Source: Artocarpus heterophyllus (taxonomy: Eukaryota; Streptophyta; Magnoliopsida; Rosales; Moraceae). Taken from it: a DNA stretch of 64,000 nucleotides. Positions 1 to 11,520 of this stretch are shown one piece after another. The position numbers were made by a program, and so were the translations under genes. Position 1 is the first letter of the stretch, and each line of letters starts with the position of its first letter. The stretch lies in the NCBI GenBank assembly GCA_025403435.1, contig CM046330.1:29842381-29906380 (forward strand), given 5' to 3'. The notes under the pieces are model-generated. The model was not told where the DNA came from. It saw only the letters and a program-made list of their open reading frames with translations, and ran no database searches.

Positions 1-1176
1 AAATTGGCCAACAGGATCCTAGGAGTCTAGGAGAAAGGAGAACCAAAGTTGATTTGGTGGTACTCAAAAACAAGTAAGTACCCTTCCCACCTACAGTATG
101 AAATGTAGGTATGTATATGTATACTTGTGCGTATAATTAAGTGTAAACTTGTATGTTTGCCATGATATGAATACCTAGGGGTATAGTCATGTATCAATAA
201 TTGTGAGCATACGAATGGATACCTGTGTGTATAATATGTTATGTACCTGTGTGTACAATAATGAAAATGAGCATGTGTATCATGATTTCGTACCTGTGTG
301 TATAATATGTTAAGTACCTGTGTGTACAATAATGAAAATGAGCATATGTATCATGATTTCATACATGTGTGTACAATGATAAATACTTGAGTATGTATAA
401 GTAGGTATCTATGTGTATATTTTATGTTAAGTACCTGTGAGTACATTATGCTATATACCTGTGCATATATTAATGTGTACCGGTGTGTATATAAAGTAAG
501 TACCTGTGTGTACTATGCTATGCAAGAGAATTTATGTTTCATGGATAATATGTGATTATCACTTCATGCATGGTATGTCAACCATCATAAATGGACTGGT
601 AAATGAATCACTAGAAAGTAAGAAGAGTGTCGTACCAACTCCTGACTCAAGGTGTTATGGTCACGATGTTACGTAGACCTAAATGAAATTGTGCAATGGT
701 ACGAACACTTGGGCCCTAGTAAAGATAAGAAATGATGAGGATAAAGAAAGTTTATAAGAAAGCATAATTGATTCATGCATTCATGTCAATATCCATGTGG
801 GATTTATGGGACTTACTGGGCGTTAGCTCATTAAGTATTTCATGCTGTAGGTATTCCGACGAGAAGGTCAGAATAAGTTCAAATGGTGAGTTGGCGGAGG
901 GGTGGATGGTGTGCAGATTTGGTATGGAGTCCGTTGTTGTAATGTTTTCCGCTATGTATGTTTAAAGTTATTTTGATATGAAATGTTTAAAAGAAAGATG
1001 TTGTAAAAGTAAAACACTAATTATGTAAATACAAGTATGTGAAAGTATTTTGGGAGTTACCAAAGTTAATGTAAGCAAATTATTTATTCCTGTTTTAAAA
1101 AAAAATCTTCCTAAATTTTTGCCCTTAAGAGCATAAGAAAAAGTTTTATCGTAGCTCGAAAAGGTGGGTTGTGACA
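1..1176 (+). mobile_element. Right-hand part of a gypsy-type LTR inserted in copia A
   Basis: No gene is seen here. The segment ends GTGGGTTGTGACA at 1176, and the copia A LTR resumes at 1177 exactly where it should (GAATG, 120 bases into that LTR). Adding those 120 bases to 1177-3078 gives 2022, the length of the A 3' LTR. It also holds a box at about 814-836 (TTACTGGGCGTTAGCTCA) resembling the TACTGAGCC...CTCACGTTTTA box of the three solo LTRs further right. I infer an LTR of a related gypsy family (Tekay-like by its long TG...TGTGACA form). Its left end and the partner target duplication lie outside the window, so solo LTR versus full element cannot be decided. Confidence 0.6.
220..361. 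repeat. 71-bp tandem duplication inside a TACCTGTGTGTA-rich tract
   Basis: Two copies, 220-290 and 291-361, differ at only a few positions. They lie in a wider tract (about 90-510) where the 12-mer TACCTGTGTGTA or close variants recurs many times at irregular spacing. The small ORF on the minus strand here is a by-product of this repetition. Confidence 0.8.
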
Positions 1177-3078
1177 GAATGTATGTTAAGCAAACAGTAG
1201 TCTGAGACTGTCAGTCTAAACCTTTAAGAATTGGGCATATGATGGACTGATTGTGCGGAAGACACGATTCTTAAGGTGACGGTCTAAAACATATGATCCA
1301 TAATCGAGGGAATAAAGTTGGGTGCTTTATTCATGCAAATATTGTTATGTTGTCTATATCCCTATTGGGAGATGGTTTGTCCTGACCATCGGAGTTGGAC
1401 TCCGTGAATAAAAACATTGGCACGTTGTCATAGGTGACGATGTGTTGGATCGGGACATAAAGTGAATTGATTTGGATTAATAATTCTATCTTGGCAAATC
1501 GATTCACTTTAGACAATCACTTGTATTGTATCTTAATCCTGAGATGAATAGTGGGCCCGTTATCTTGACTTGTGTCTTTTGATGTACCAAAGGGTGACAC
1601 CCACATCTCTATAGTGGTATGCATGCTGGTACATTATAGGCATGACTTTTGATAGCGTAGACTTGTTATTCATAGATATGGAATCCATAGCTCCTCTTTA
1701 GGAGTAATGATATTCTCTTATATGCATTATCCTATAAATGAAAAACTAGAGCGCTCAACCATTTGGATGCATAGGTGTAACTAAATGGTATACTATCTTT
1801 AGATGGTAAGTTTTCTAATGGTGAGATAATGGAACGTAAGATCAAAATAATCGGGAAGGTAAGACAGAACTTGTCCTTAAGCCGATTATGGATTATCATA
1901 TGAGGATATGATACACTATGATATGTCATGGAGACTTAGCTATGCAGGCTTCGTAATTCTAGAAAGTTTGAGAGTGCAGCTCCAAGCTTTTAGTGGAGTA
2001 GCGTTGGAGTTGATAATTGTGAAATGAATATCTAGGATATTGGGTTTCGTAATTATCGTGAGCTTGAACTTTATAGGTCCATTTTGGTCCCCTTTGCTAG
2101 CTCACAAAATCCTGTAATGATACGACGTGCTTTTTCAATAATTGGTGACCTATGTCGGATTTATCGAATTGGTTTAAAATTTGAAAGAATCAAATAATTC
2201 TTGTATGTTTATTGGTTAAATTAATTTTGTAATAAAATTAATTTAAGATAAACTTGTTGAATTATGGGGATCGGATAATTCTTGTCTGTTTATCGGTTGA
2301 TTTAATTGGATAAATTAAATCAAGATAAACTTGTAGAATTATTGTGAATTGATTTATTTTCTTAGAGATTATCTTGATAAAGTTTGTTTTGATCAAATAA
2401 CTTCTCTATTTGGTTATTTGAATCAAAACTGAGACTTTATCATATAGAATCTCGGGTGGAAAATAAAAGATTCGTGAAAATATTTACTCAGCAGTTCGGC
2501 CTGTCGATCTATGTGTTCGGCCTGTTGATGGGGTCCGTTTGGCCTGTCGATCAACGAGAGATAAGATTATGCGTTTTCACACAGATCTTATCAGATATTG
2601 ATCCAAACTTGATTCTGTTTCGAGTTTTTGAGACCTAATCTAATAAGGACTGAACCCAGGACCAATCACTGTATAAAGGGAGTAAGTCTCATGAGTTGCT
2701 CAGATCAATTGAGAGATTAAGAGTGATACACTTCTGGTGAGCATCTGAAAACTCTCTTAGAGCTTTTGTTCACAAATCACGAACACTAGTTTTGGGTTCT
2801 CTCAATTGGTTGGAAGGTGAGTCACCGGTGGAAGAGCTATACGTGTGAGCCCACACTCACTCCGATCGTGGATAGAGAATAACAAAGAAGACCAGTTGGT
2901 TGAGGCTCTTCTGGAATGTTACTTCTCTTCACGGGTCAGGGAAGTTCTTTGACACATAAAGGTTAGTAAGATTTGTTTAATTTATACATATAGCATGTCA
3001 AACTTGTGTTTTGGAAAAATACTCTGATGTTAAAATTTTAAAATTTTCACTGCGCACCTCACACTGTTTTTTCCAACA
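1177..3078 (+). repeat. 5' LTR of copia A (truncated at left)
   Basis: Matches the A 3' LTR and both LTRs of copia B along its length, ends TTTTTTCCAACA at 3078 and is followed by the primer-binding site. A TATA-like TATAAAGGG lies at about 2674, and a cluster of GGCCTG motifs lies upstream of it at 2490-2565. Confidence 0.9.
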
Positions 3079-4757
3079 ATTGGTATCAGAGACAGGTTTT
3101 TACATAAATTTACAAGTTTGTGATCATACTGTATGTATAAATTTTGTGATCTTAATCTCTCCAATGCTTGAATTTAATTTTACAAATAGAGTTGGCACTC
3201 TAGGTTTCTATATAATTATATGTTATCATGGATTATGTGGTGAATGTTCGTTAATTAATTATGGTTGATTAAATTATTATTTATTTATTTATTAATTAAT
3301 TAATTTATGCCGGTTATAGTTCCTTAGAGGTTAGAATATGTATCTAGGTTTTTCATGTAATTAGATGGCGGACTATCATCTCCGTCTAGGAATTGTTATT
3401 TAATTTTAAATTTGTAAGAATTTTGTAATTAAATAATTATTCGGAGTAAACGAATCGAGAAGTCGGATCTAAAAGTTCGATGATAGTGCACCCAGGTATT
3501 TCTTGTGTCTCTAATTTTATGTTTTTGAATTGATAAAATTGATATATTGCATTAAAATTGTATTTTCTAGAATGGAGATTTCTGCTCGGCCGGCATGCCA
3601 AACCTTCAGTTCGGCAGGCCGATGGTCACAGATTGGCAGGCCGACAGTGGGGCAGAAATAGGTTGGCTCTGCCGGTAGGCCGAACTTCCAGTTCGGTATG
3701 CCAAACTTTCATGGGTCGGCAGACCGATCTTTTTGATCGGCAGGCCGATGAAGCATGACCGGCAGGCCGATCACCTAGATCAGCCTGCCGACCGAGAGCT
3801 AGAAAATTTCCAGAAAATGTGCAATTTTTGCAGTGTAGTTTTAATTTTATTTTTGAGACGATTTTGAGAAATATTAAATTTGGATATGACCGAAAATATG
3901 AAGTATTTGATTCATACGGGATTGAAGACTTGAAGATGGGAATTGTGTGAAGAAGGATACAACTTGAGGATTCAAGGATGAAGAATCGATTTATGTCTCG
4001 ATTATTCTCTTGTAATCTTAGCTTTCTATTCTCTAGGATGGAGCCATAATATTACGGTTATTATTATTTTGCTTGTAGCCTTGCTTGATTGCTTTGCTTG
4101 TCTGCATTATAATATGATTTGCCATGTATATTGATAACATGTCATATAGAATAGGAAGTGCCACTCATATTACAATTGTTCATGCATAATTTTAAAATAA
4201 AACCTTGACTTCAAAAGATTGAGTGGGCGAAGGTTTTTGAAGAAAGAACCTAAGGCCTCCATCGTTGGTCCATAGGAAGAACATAGTGGTCCCAACCCCT
4301 AGGAAGGGATTTCTATCATGTACCAGATTGGATCTCTGAGAGGATAAGGTATTTTAGCATGATTTATTGTTGCACACCCCTAGGTGGTGATTATAAATCA
4401 TGGATAAAATATTGAAATGATGGTTATACACTCACGTTAATTTTATTATTAACCTCCCCTAGGAGCTCTGTTAATAAAATTAATGGCCAAAGAAATGATT
4501 ATTAATATATACTAGATCATACGGGTCCTAGATGGCATATATTAATCAGGAGGGGATCCGTGTTCCCGATTGAATTTGGCATGACTCCCCTAGGAGCTTG
4601 TTGAATTCTGAGTTGGGAATTATCATTGTAAGGTTGTGATATTTTTAAGATTTTAACACATAAATACATTTGTATGATTTTACATGATTGTGTTATCTTA
4701 CTAAATTATTATATGTTTGCTTATGTTTGGTATATGATTCTTTATTGCAGATTAAAA
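3079..4757 (+). other. Copia A primer-binding site and long 5' leader
   Basis: The leader starts with ATTGGTATCAGAGAC at 3079, one or two bases off the usual complement of initiator tRNA-Met (TGGTATCAGAGCC). About 1.68 kb of non-coding leader follows. It includes an AT-rich stretch near 3265-3310, a dense cluster of CGGCAGGCCGA motifs at 3585-3795, and TTTATTGCAG just before the gag ATG, which looks like a splice acceptor. No coding potential is supported; the small ORF at 3558 is made only of the repeated motif. Confidence 0.75.
3585..3795. repeat. GGCAGGCCGA motif cluster, copia A leader
   Basis: About ten full or degenerate copies of TTCGGCAGGCCGAA in both orientations within 210 bases, ending CAGCCTGCCGACCGAGAG. 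Spacing is irregular (roughly 15-30 bases), so it is not a simple tandem repeat. Confidence 0.85.
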
Positions 4758-7700
4758 ATGTCTAAAACCGCTTTATCATCGATACTTGACAAAAACCAAT
4801 TAACTGGTGAAAATTACAATGATTGGAAACGGAACCTGGATATCGTCCTGTCCTTTGAAAAATTGAATATGTTCTGACAACCCCTTGTCCTCCTGAGCCT
4901 ACGGGAGGCTCATCTAATGAGCAATTCCAAGCGCATGACCGCTGGAAAGATGCTAATGATAAGGCCTGCTGCTATGTTATGGCCAGCATGAAGAATGTCC
5001 TGCAGGCTCAACATCAAGATTATGAGACAGCGAAACAGATCTTGGATAATCTTGAAGAATGTTTAGAGGCTAGGCCATAACAAAGCAGCAAGGGGCGCTT
5101 CAGAAACAATTAAACTATCGGCAGAGCCGGGGACATCTGTAAAGGAGCATATGATGTTGGTCATAGGTTACCTCGCTGAGGCTCAAACCAATGGAGACGG
5201 CATCGATGCTGAAACTTAGATGACTATGGTCTTTGAGACTCTATCTAAGGAATTTATTCCATTTAGAGCTACATTTAATTTAAGCAATAGACGGGATATG
5301 ACCTTGACAGAATTGATGAAACAGTTGCAGGAGTTTGAACTGCTGATCAGGGAGTCTCCTACAGGTGGAGAGGCCAACATGGTAGCTGCTTCTGGTTCCA
5401 ATTCTAACTCTGGGAATGGAAAGAAGCAACGGGCCAAGAATAGGAAGTCTTCTGTTCCTGCTAATACCAAAAGCAAGAAGAAGAAGAAGAAGAACCCAAA
5501 GAAGCTTAAATGCTTCTTCTGTGGTAAAATCAGGCATATTAAGAAGCATTGCAAGGACTTCCTTTCCAAAGGAGGTAGGTGTGATCTTTTGTATTTAGAA
5601 ACTTGTTTGGTTAAGGAATCCAGTGACATTTGGGTCATAGATTTTGGTGCAACTAATCATGTTTGTGTTTCTCTGCAAGGGTTCAAAGAAACGAGAAGTC
5701 TGCTACATGAAGACTTCACGCTTCGGATGGGCGATGGATCCTTGGTCTCAGCAGAAGCAGTGGGAGACATCCATCTTTACTTTGATAACTATAGGAATTT
5801 ATTTTTGCAAAATTGTTTTTATGTTCCTAAATTTATAAGGAATTTAATTTCTGTATCTTGTTTATTTAAAAACTCCTACATGGTATCTTTTAATGAAAAA
5901 GTGGTGATTCATAAAAATAAATCTTTTATCTGTTATGTATGGATGCAAAATAATCTATATTTTATCAAACCTAAGATGGAATTATTGCTTAATGCTAAGA
6001 TGAATAATAATAACTCCAAAAGACTTAAAACTTCTCACTCTAATAAGACTTATCTTTGGCATTTGCGCCTTAGTCACATTAACCTAAATAGGATTCAAAG
6101 GTTGGTAAGGGATAGACCTTTAAGTCACTTAAAGGTGGAATCTATGCCTCAATGTGAATCTTGTTTGGAGGGTAAAATGTCCAAAAGACCATACGGGTCT
6201 AAAGGCAATAGGCCCGAAGGGGTTCTAGAACTTGTGCATAGTGATGTTTGCGGACCGATGAACATCTGGGCATGAGGAGGGTATGAGTATTTCATCACTT
6301 TTATTGACGATTACTCAGGATATGGGTATGTGTGCCTGATGCACCACAAAAGCGAACCTTTTGACAAGTTCAGGGAGTTTCGGGCTGAAGTGGAAAAGCA
6401 ATTGGGTAGACCCATAAAGGCACTTCGATCCGATCGAGGTGGAGAATACCTTTCTGAAGAGTTCTTGGGACACTTGTTAGAGAATGGGATTTTATCCCAT
6501 TTGACTGTGCCGGGCACTCCGCAGCAGAATGGCGTAGCTGAGAGAAGAAATAGGACTTTGTTGGACATGGTCAGGTCCATGATGAGTTATTCATCATTAC
6601 CTTTATCCTTTTAGGGATACGCATTACAAACTGCATGTTATCTTTTGAACAATGTGCCTTCAAAATCGGTCCCTAAAACTCCTCACGAGTTGTGGACAAG
6701 AAGGAAGACATCCTTAAACCATATTCACATATGGGGATGTCCGGCTCATGTCCTGTTTAAGGATCCAAGTAAGTTGGAAGCACGTTCGGAAGTTTGCGTA
6801 TTTGTAGGATATCCAAAAGGGACTAAAGGGGGTTATTTTTATAACCCGAAGGAAAATAAAGTCATGGTTTCTGCTAATGCAACTTTCCTTGAGGAGAGTT
6901 ACATGGACGACTTTAAACCTCGAAGCAAAGTGGTGCTTGGGGAGTTAAGGAGTGATCAAATTACTCCATAGGTTCCGAATGAAACAATTTCGATCAGTGT
7001 AGAAAAACCAAACAAACTTGAACAACAACCTCAGGGGCTTCGGCGTAGCGGGAGGATCAGGCATCAACCTGAGAGGTATATGTTCAATGGGGAAGTCTTC
7101 TTGGCTGAACCGGATGAACATGACAGGGATCCTTATACTTACGTAGAAGCTATAGAGGATGTTGATTCAAAACTCTAGACAGAGGCCATGAACATAGAGA
7201 TGAAGTCTATGGAGACTAATCTGGTCTAGGAGCTTGTGGATCTTCCGGAAGGGGTAAAACCCATAGGGTGTAAGTGGATCTACAAGAGGAAAAGAGGAGT
7301 GGATGGAAAGGTTGAAACCTTTAAGGCTAGACTGGTAGCTAAGGGTTATACGCAAAAGGAAGGAATCAATTATGAGGAAACCTTTTCGCCTGTAGCCATG
7401 CTTTAGTCCATCCAGATTCTCTTATCCATAGCTGCCACTCTCGACTATGAGATTTGGCAGATGGATGTCAAGATGACTATTCTAAATGGCTATCTTGATG
7501 AGTCCATTTATATAGAATAGCCAGACGGGTTCAAGGTCACGGGTCAGGAGGATAAGGTTTGTAAGCTGTTAAAGTCAATTTATGGACTTAGGCAGGCTTC
7601 TCGTTCTTGGAACATAAGATTTGATCAGGTGATCAACACTTATGGGTTCTCACAAAATATGGATGAACCATGTGTTTATAAACACATAAAGGATAGGAAG

Positions 7701-8708
7701 GTGGTTTTTCTACTACTTTATGTAGATGACTTTCTGCTAATTGGTAATGACGTTGGGGCATTGTCATCGGTCAAATTATAGTTGACCAAGTAGTTTGACA
7801 TGAAGGACTTCGGTGGCGCTAATTTTGTTCTCGGTATCCAGATCTTTCGGGATAGGAAGAACAAAATGATAGCTTTGTCATAAGTTGGCTACATAGATAA
7901 AATTCTCAGGAGGTTTGCAATGCAGGATTCCAAGAAAGGTGGGCAACCATCTAGGTCTGGAATTACTCTTTCTAAGAAAGACTCTCCAAAGTCTTATGAA
8001 GAAAGAGAATACATGAAGAAGGTGCCTTATGCTTCAGCAGTGGGTAGTCTCATGTATGCCATGCTTTGCACATGACCGGATATTTGCTATGCGGTCAGGA
8101 TTGTAAGTCGATTTCAGGCGGATCCAGGACCGAACCACTGGGTTGTGGTAAGACATATTTTCAAGTACCTGCGAAGGACTCGAGGGTATATGCTAGTATA
8201 TTCGAGTGAGGACCTAATTCCTCTAGGATATACTGATTCAGATTTTCAATCCTGTTTGGAATCTAGGAAATCGACTTCAGGGTTTGTGTTTACTCTGGGT
8301 GACGGTGCCATCAGTTGGAGAAGTGCGAAGCAAGATTGCACTTCGGATTCAACAATGGAGGCCGAGTATGTGGCAGCTAGTGATGCTTCGAAAGAAGCAG
8401 TATGGCTCTGAAAGTTCCTTGGGGATCTTGAGGTTGTTCCTAGCATGGATAAGGCGATATCACTGTACTGTGATAACAGTGCTGCAGTAGCTAATGCTAA
8501 GGAACTAAGATTTCACAAGAAGAGTAAACATATTAATCGAAAGTATCAGGTGATAAAGGACTTTATTGAGGGCGGACATGTCACGGTGTGCAAGATCACG
8601 CCAGAGGACAATTTAGCTGATCCATTTACGAAGACACTTACAGGGAGAGTCTTCGAGAAACATGTGGAAGCTATGGGGATGCGAGATTTGCTGAATTTAC
8701 TCACTTAG
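4758..8708 (+). pseudogene. Copia A gag-pol polyprotein, decayed
   Basis: Same polyprotein order as copia B: gag starting MSKTALSS at 4758, zinc knuckle (about 5509-5550), protease, integrase, reverse transcriptase and RNase H ending at the TAG at 8706. It is broken many times. A one-base loss in gag near 4863 shifts the frame. In-frame stops replace codons still visible in B, for example TAG at 5217, TGA at about 6273, TAG at about 6612 and 7176, and TGA at about 8073 and 8409. The zinc knuckle reads GKIRH where B has GKVGH, and the protease active-site triplet is DFG instead of DSG. Reverse-transcriptase and RNase H motifs remain readable (YVDD, then GYTDSD and TMEAEYVA). It cannot make a working polyprotein. 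Confidence 0.92.
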
Positions 8709-9467
8709 TGCAAGAGGGAGATTGTTAGATATGTATGCCCTGAGGAGTAAAAATGTAACACATTTTTGGAGACATTTTTATCAATAAAGAATTTATTCAT
8801 TTACATATACCAAATATTGTCCTCTTTACGTTCATATTTGTTGAATGCATGTTAAGCAAACAGTAGTCTGAGATTGTTGGTCTAAACCTTTAAGAATTGG
8901 GCATATGTTGGACAGACTATGTGGAAGACATGTTTCTTAAGGTAACGGTCTAAAACATATGATCCGCAATCGAGGGAATAAAGTTGGGCGTTTTATTCAA
9001 GCAAAGATTGTTATGTTGTCTATATCCCTATTGGGAGATGGTTTGTCTTGACCATCGGAGTTGGACTCCGTGAATAGAAACATTGGCACAATGTCATAGG
9101 TGACAATGTGTTGGAACGGGACACAAAGTGAATTGATCTGGATTAATAATTTTTTCTTGGCAAATCGATTCACTTTAGACAATCATTTGTGCAGTATCTT
9201 AATCCTGAGATGAATAGTGGGCCCGTTATCTTAACTTGTGTCTTTTGATGTACCAAAGGGTGACACCCACACCTCTATAGTGGTATGCATGCCGGTATGT
9301 TGGAGGCATGACTTTTGATAACGTAGACTTGTTATTCATAGATATGGAATCCATAGCTCCTCTTTAGGAGTAATGATATCCTCTTATATGCGTTATCCTG
9401 TAATTGGAAAACTGGAGCGCTTAACCATTTGGATGCATAGGTGTAACTGAATGGTATACCATCTTTA
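8709..9467 (+). repeat. Copia A polypurine tract and first part of its 3' LTR
   Basis: CAAGAGGGAGAT (8711-8722) is the polypurine tract. The LTR begins TGTTAGATATG at 8723 and runs to 9467, where copia B is inserted after CTTTA. Confidence 0.9.
9463..9467. repeat. Target-site duplication of copia B, left copy (CTTTA)
   Basis: CTTTA here matches CTTTA at 19107-19111, directly after the end of the B 3' LTR. Joining the flanks restores a continuous A LTR reading CCATCTTTAGATGG, which is found uninterrupted in related LTRs. Confidence 0.95.
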
Positions 9468-10899
9468 TGTTAGACATGTATGCTCTAAGGAGTAAAAATG
9501 TAATACGTTTTTGGAGACATTTTTATCAATAAAGAATTTATTCGATTATATATACCAAATATTGTCCTCTTTACGTTCATATTTGTTGAATGTATGATAA
9601 GCAAACAGTAGTCTGAGACTGTCAGTCTAAACCTTAAGAGTTGGGCATATGATGGGATGATTATGCGGTAGACACGACTCTTAAGGTGATGGTCTAAAAT
9701 ATATGATCCGCAATCGAGGGAATAAAGTTGGGCGCTTTATTCATGTAAAGATTGTTATGTTGTCTATATCCCTTTTGGGAGATGGTTTGTCTTGGCCATC
9801 GAAGTTGGACTCCGTGAATAGAAACATTGGCGCGTTGTCATAGGTGACGATGTGTTGGATCGGGACATAAAGTGAATTGATTTGGATTAATAATTCTATC
9901 TTGGCAAATCGATTCACTTTAGACAATCATTTGTATTGTATCTTAATCCTGAGATGAATAATGGGCCCGTTGTCTCGACTTGTGTCTTTTGATGTACCAA
10001 TGGGTGACTCCCACATCTCTATAGTGGCATGCATGCCGGTACGTTGGAGGCATGACTCTTGGTAGCGTAGACTTGTTATTCATAGATATGGAATCCATAG
10101 CTCCTCTTTAGGAGTAATGATATCCTCTTATATGCGTTGTCCTGTAATTGGAAAACTGGAGCGCTCAACCATTTGGATACATAGGTGTAACCGAATGGTA
10201 TACTATCTTTGGATGGTAAGTTTTCTAATGGTGAGACAATGGAACGTAAGATAAAAATAATCGGGAAGGTAAGACAGAACTTGTCCTTAAGCCGATTATG
10301 GATGACCATATGGGGATGCGATACACTATGATATGTCATGGAGACTTAGCTACACGAGCTTCGTAATTCTATAAAGTTCGAGAGTGCAGCTCCGAGCTTT
10401 TAGTGGAGTAGCGTTGGAGTTGATAATTGTGAAATGTATATCTGGAATATTGGGTTTCATAATTATCATGAGCTTGAACTTTATAGGTCCATTTTGGTCC
10501 CCTTTGCTAGCTCACAAAATCCTGTAACGACACGGCGTGCTTTTTCAATAATTGGTGACTTATGTCGGATTTATCAGATTGGTTTAAAATTTATAAGAAT
10601 CAAATAATTCATGTCTGTTTATCGGTTGAATTAATTATGTAAGAAATTAGTTCAAGATGAACTTGTTGAATTATGGCGTTCGGATAATTCTTGTCTGTTT
10701 ATCGGTTGTTTTAATTTTGGACAATTAGAACAAGATAAACTTGTAGAATTATTGTGAATTGATTTATTTTCTTAGAGATTATCTTGATAAAGTTTGTTTT
10801 GATCAGATATCTTTTCTATTGGGCTATTTGAATCAAAACTGAGACTTTATCCTTTAGAATCTCGGGTGGAAAATAAAAGATTCGCGGAGATTTTTTCTC

Positions 10900-10985
10900 G
10901 GCAGTTCGGCCTGCCTATCAGAAAGTTCGGCCTGCCGAACTGGCCAGTTCGGCCTGCCTATCACACAGTTCAGCATGCCGACCGC
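10900..10985. repeat. GGCAGGCCGA motif cluster, copia B 5' LTR
   Basis: Four TTCGGCCTGCC-type units lie upstream of the TATA box. The same cluster is at 18506-18590 in the 3' LTR, and its equivalents lie in A (2490-2565, 19802-19866), E (39306-39396), C (54908-54968) and D (62653-62713). Confidence 0.88.
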
Positions 10986-11100
10986 GACAGTTAAGATTAC
11001 GCATTTTTCACGCGTATCTTATCAGATATTGATCCGAACTTGATTCTGTTTCGATTTTTGAGACCTAATCTGATATGGACTGACCCCAAGGACCAATAGG

Positions 11101-11110
11101 TATAAAAAGG
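11101..11110 (+). promoter_or_regulatory. TATA box of copia B 5' LTR
   Basis: TATAAAAAGG preceded by the family motif cluster. The equivalent position is TATA-like in the other copies: about 2674 in A, about 39507 in solo LTR E, and about 54780 on the minus strand in C. This conservation supports it as the U3 promoter. Confidence 0.65.
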
Positions 11111-11501
11111 GAGTGAGTCTAATGATTTACTAAGATCAATTTGAGAGATTAAGAGTGATACTCTTCTAGTGAGCATCTTAAAACTCCCTAAGAGCCTTTT
11201 GTTCACAAATCACGAACACTAGCTTTGGGTTCTCTCTATTGGTTGGAAGGAGAGTCACCGGTGGAAGAGCTGTACGTGTGAGCCCACACTCACTCCGGTT
11301 GTGGATAGAGAATAGCAAAGAAGACCAGTTGGTTGAGGCTCTTCTGGAACGTTACTTCTCTACACAGGTCGCGGAGGTTCTTCGGCACACTGAGGTTAGT
11401 AAGATCTGTTTAATTTATACATATAACATGTCAAACTTGTGTTTTGGAAAATACTCTGATGAAAAAATTTAAAAATTCCGCTGCGCACTTTGTTTCCAAC
11501 A

Positions 11502-11520
11502 ATTGGTATCAGAGCCGAGG
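11502..11520 (+). other. Primer-binding site of copia B
   Basis: ATTGGTATCAGAGCCGAGG directly follows the LTR. TGGTATCAGAGCC is the usual plant complement of the 3' end of initiator tRNA-Met used for minus-strand priming by copia elements. Confidence 0.9.

Larger units (their letters stand above)
9468..11501 (+). repeat. 5' LTR of copia B
   Basis: 2034 bases, TG...CA. It holds a motif cluster (10900-10985) about 115 bases upstream of a strong TATA box (TATAAAAAGG at 11101). Downstream is a segment conserved in every LTR of the family (around 11222-11440). The + strand ORF at 11239 and the minus-strand ORF at 10076-10339 lie wholly in the LTR; I do not call them genes. Confidence 0.96.

Noticed and set aside
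3585..3795. Possibility that the GGCAGGCC clusters are a CRISPR-like array or tandem satellite
   Set aside because: Spacing is irregular, units are in both orientations and degenerate, and the genome is a plant.
5216..5638. A 140-codon minus-strand ORF rich in Leu and Phe, also at 13582-14004 and, in the opposite orientation, at 59469-59933
   Set aside because: It is the complement of the gag zinc-knuckle and Lys-rich region; Lys codons read backwards give Phe and Leu. It recurs only because gag recurs.
11239..11472. A 77-codon + strand ORF present in several LTRs (also 18844, 20089, 39602 and, reversed, 54290)
   Set aside because: It lies entirely in the conserved downstream part of the LTR, has no ATG context of note, and its end runs into different sequence in each copy. 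It is best explained as a passively open frame.
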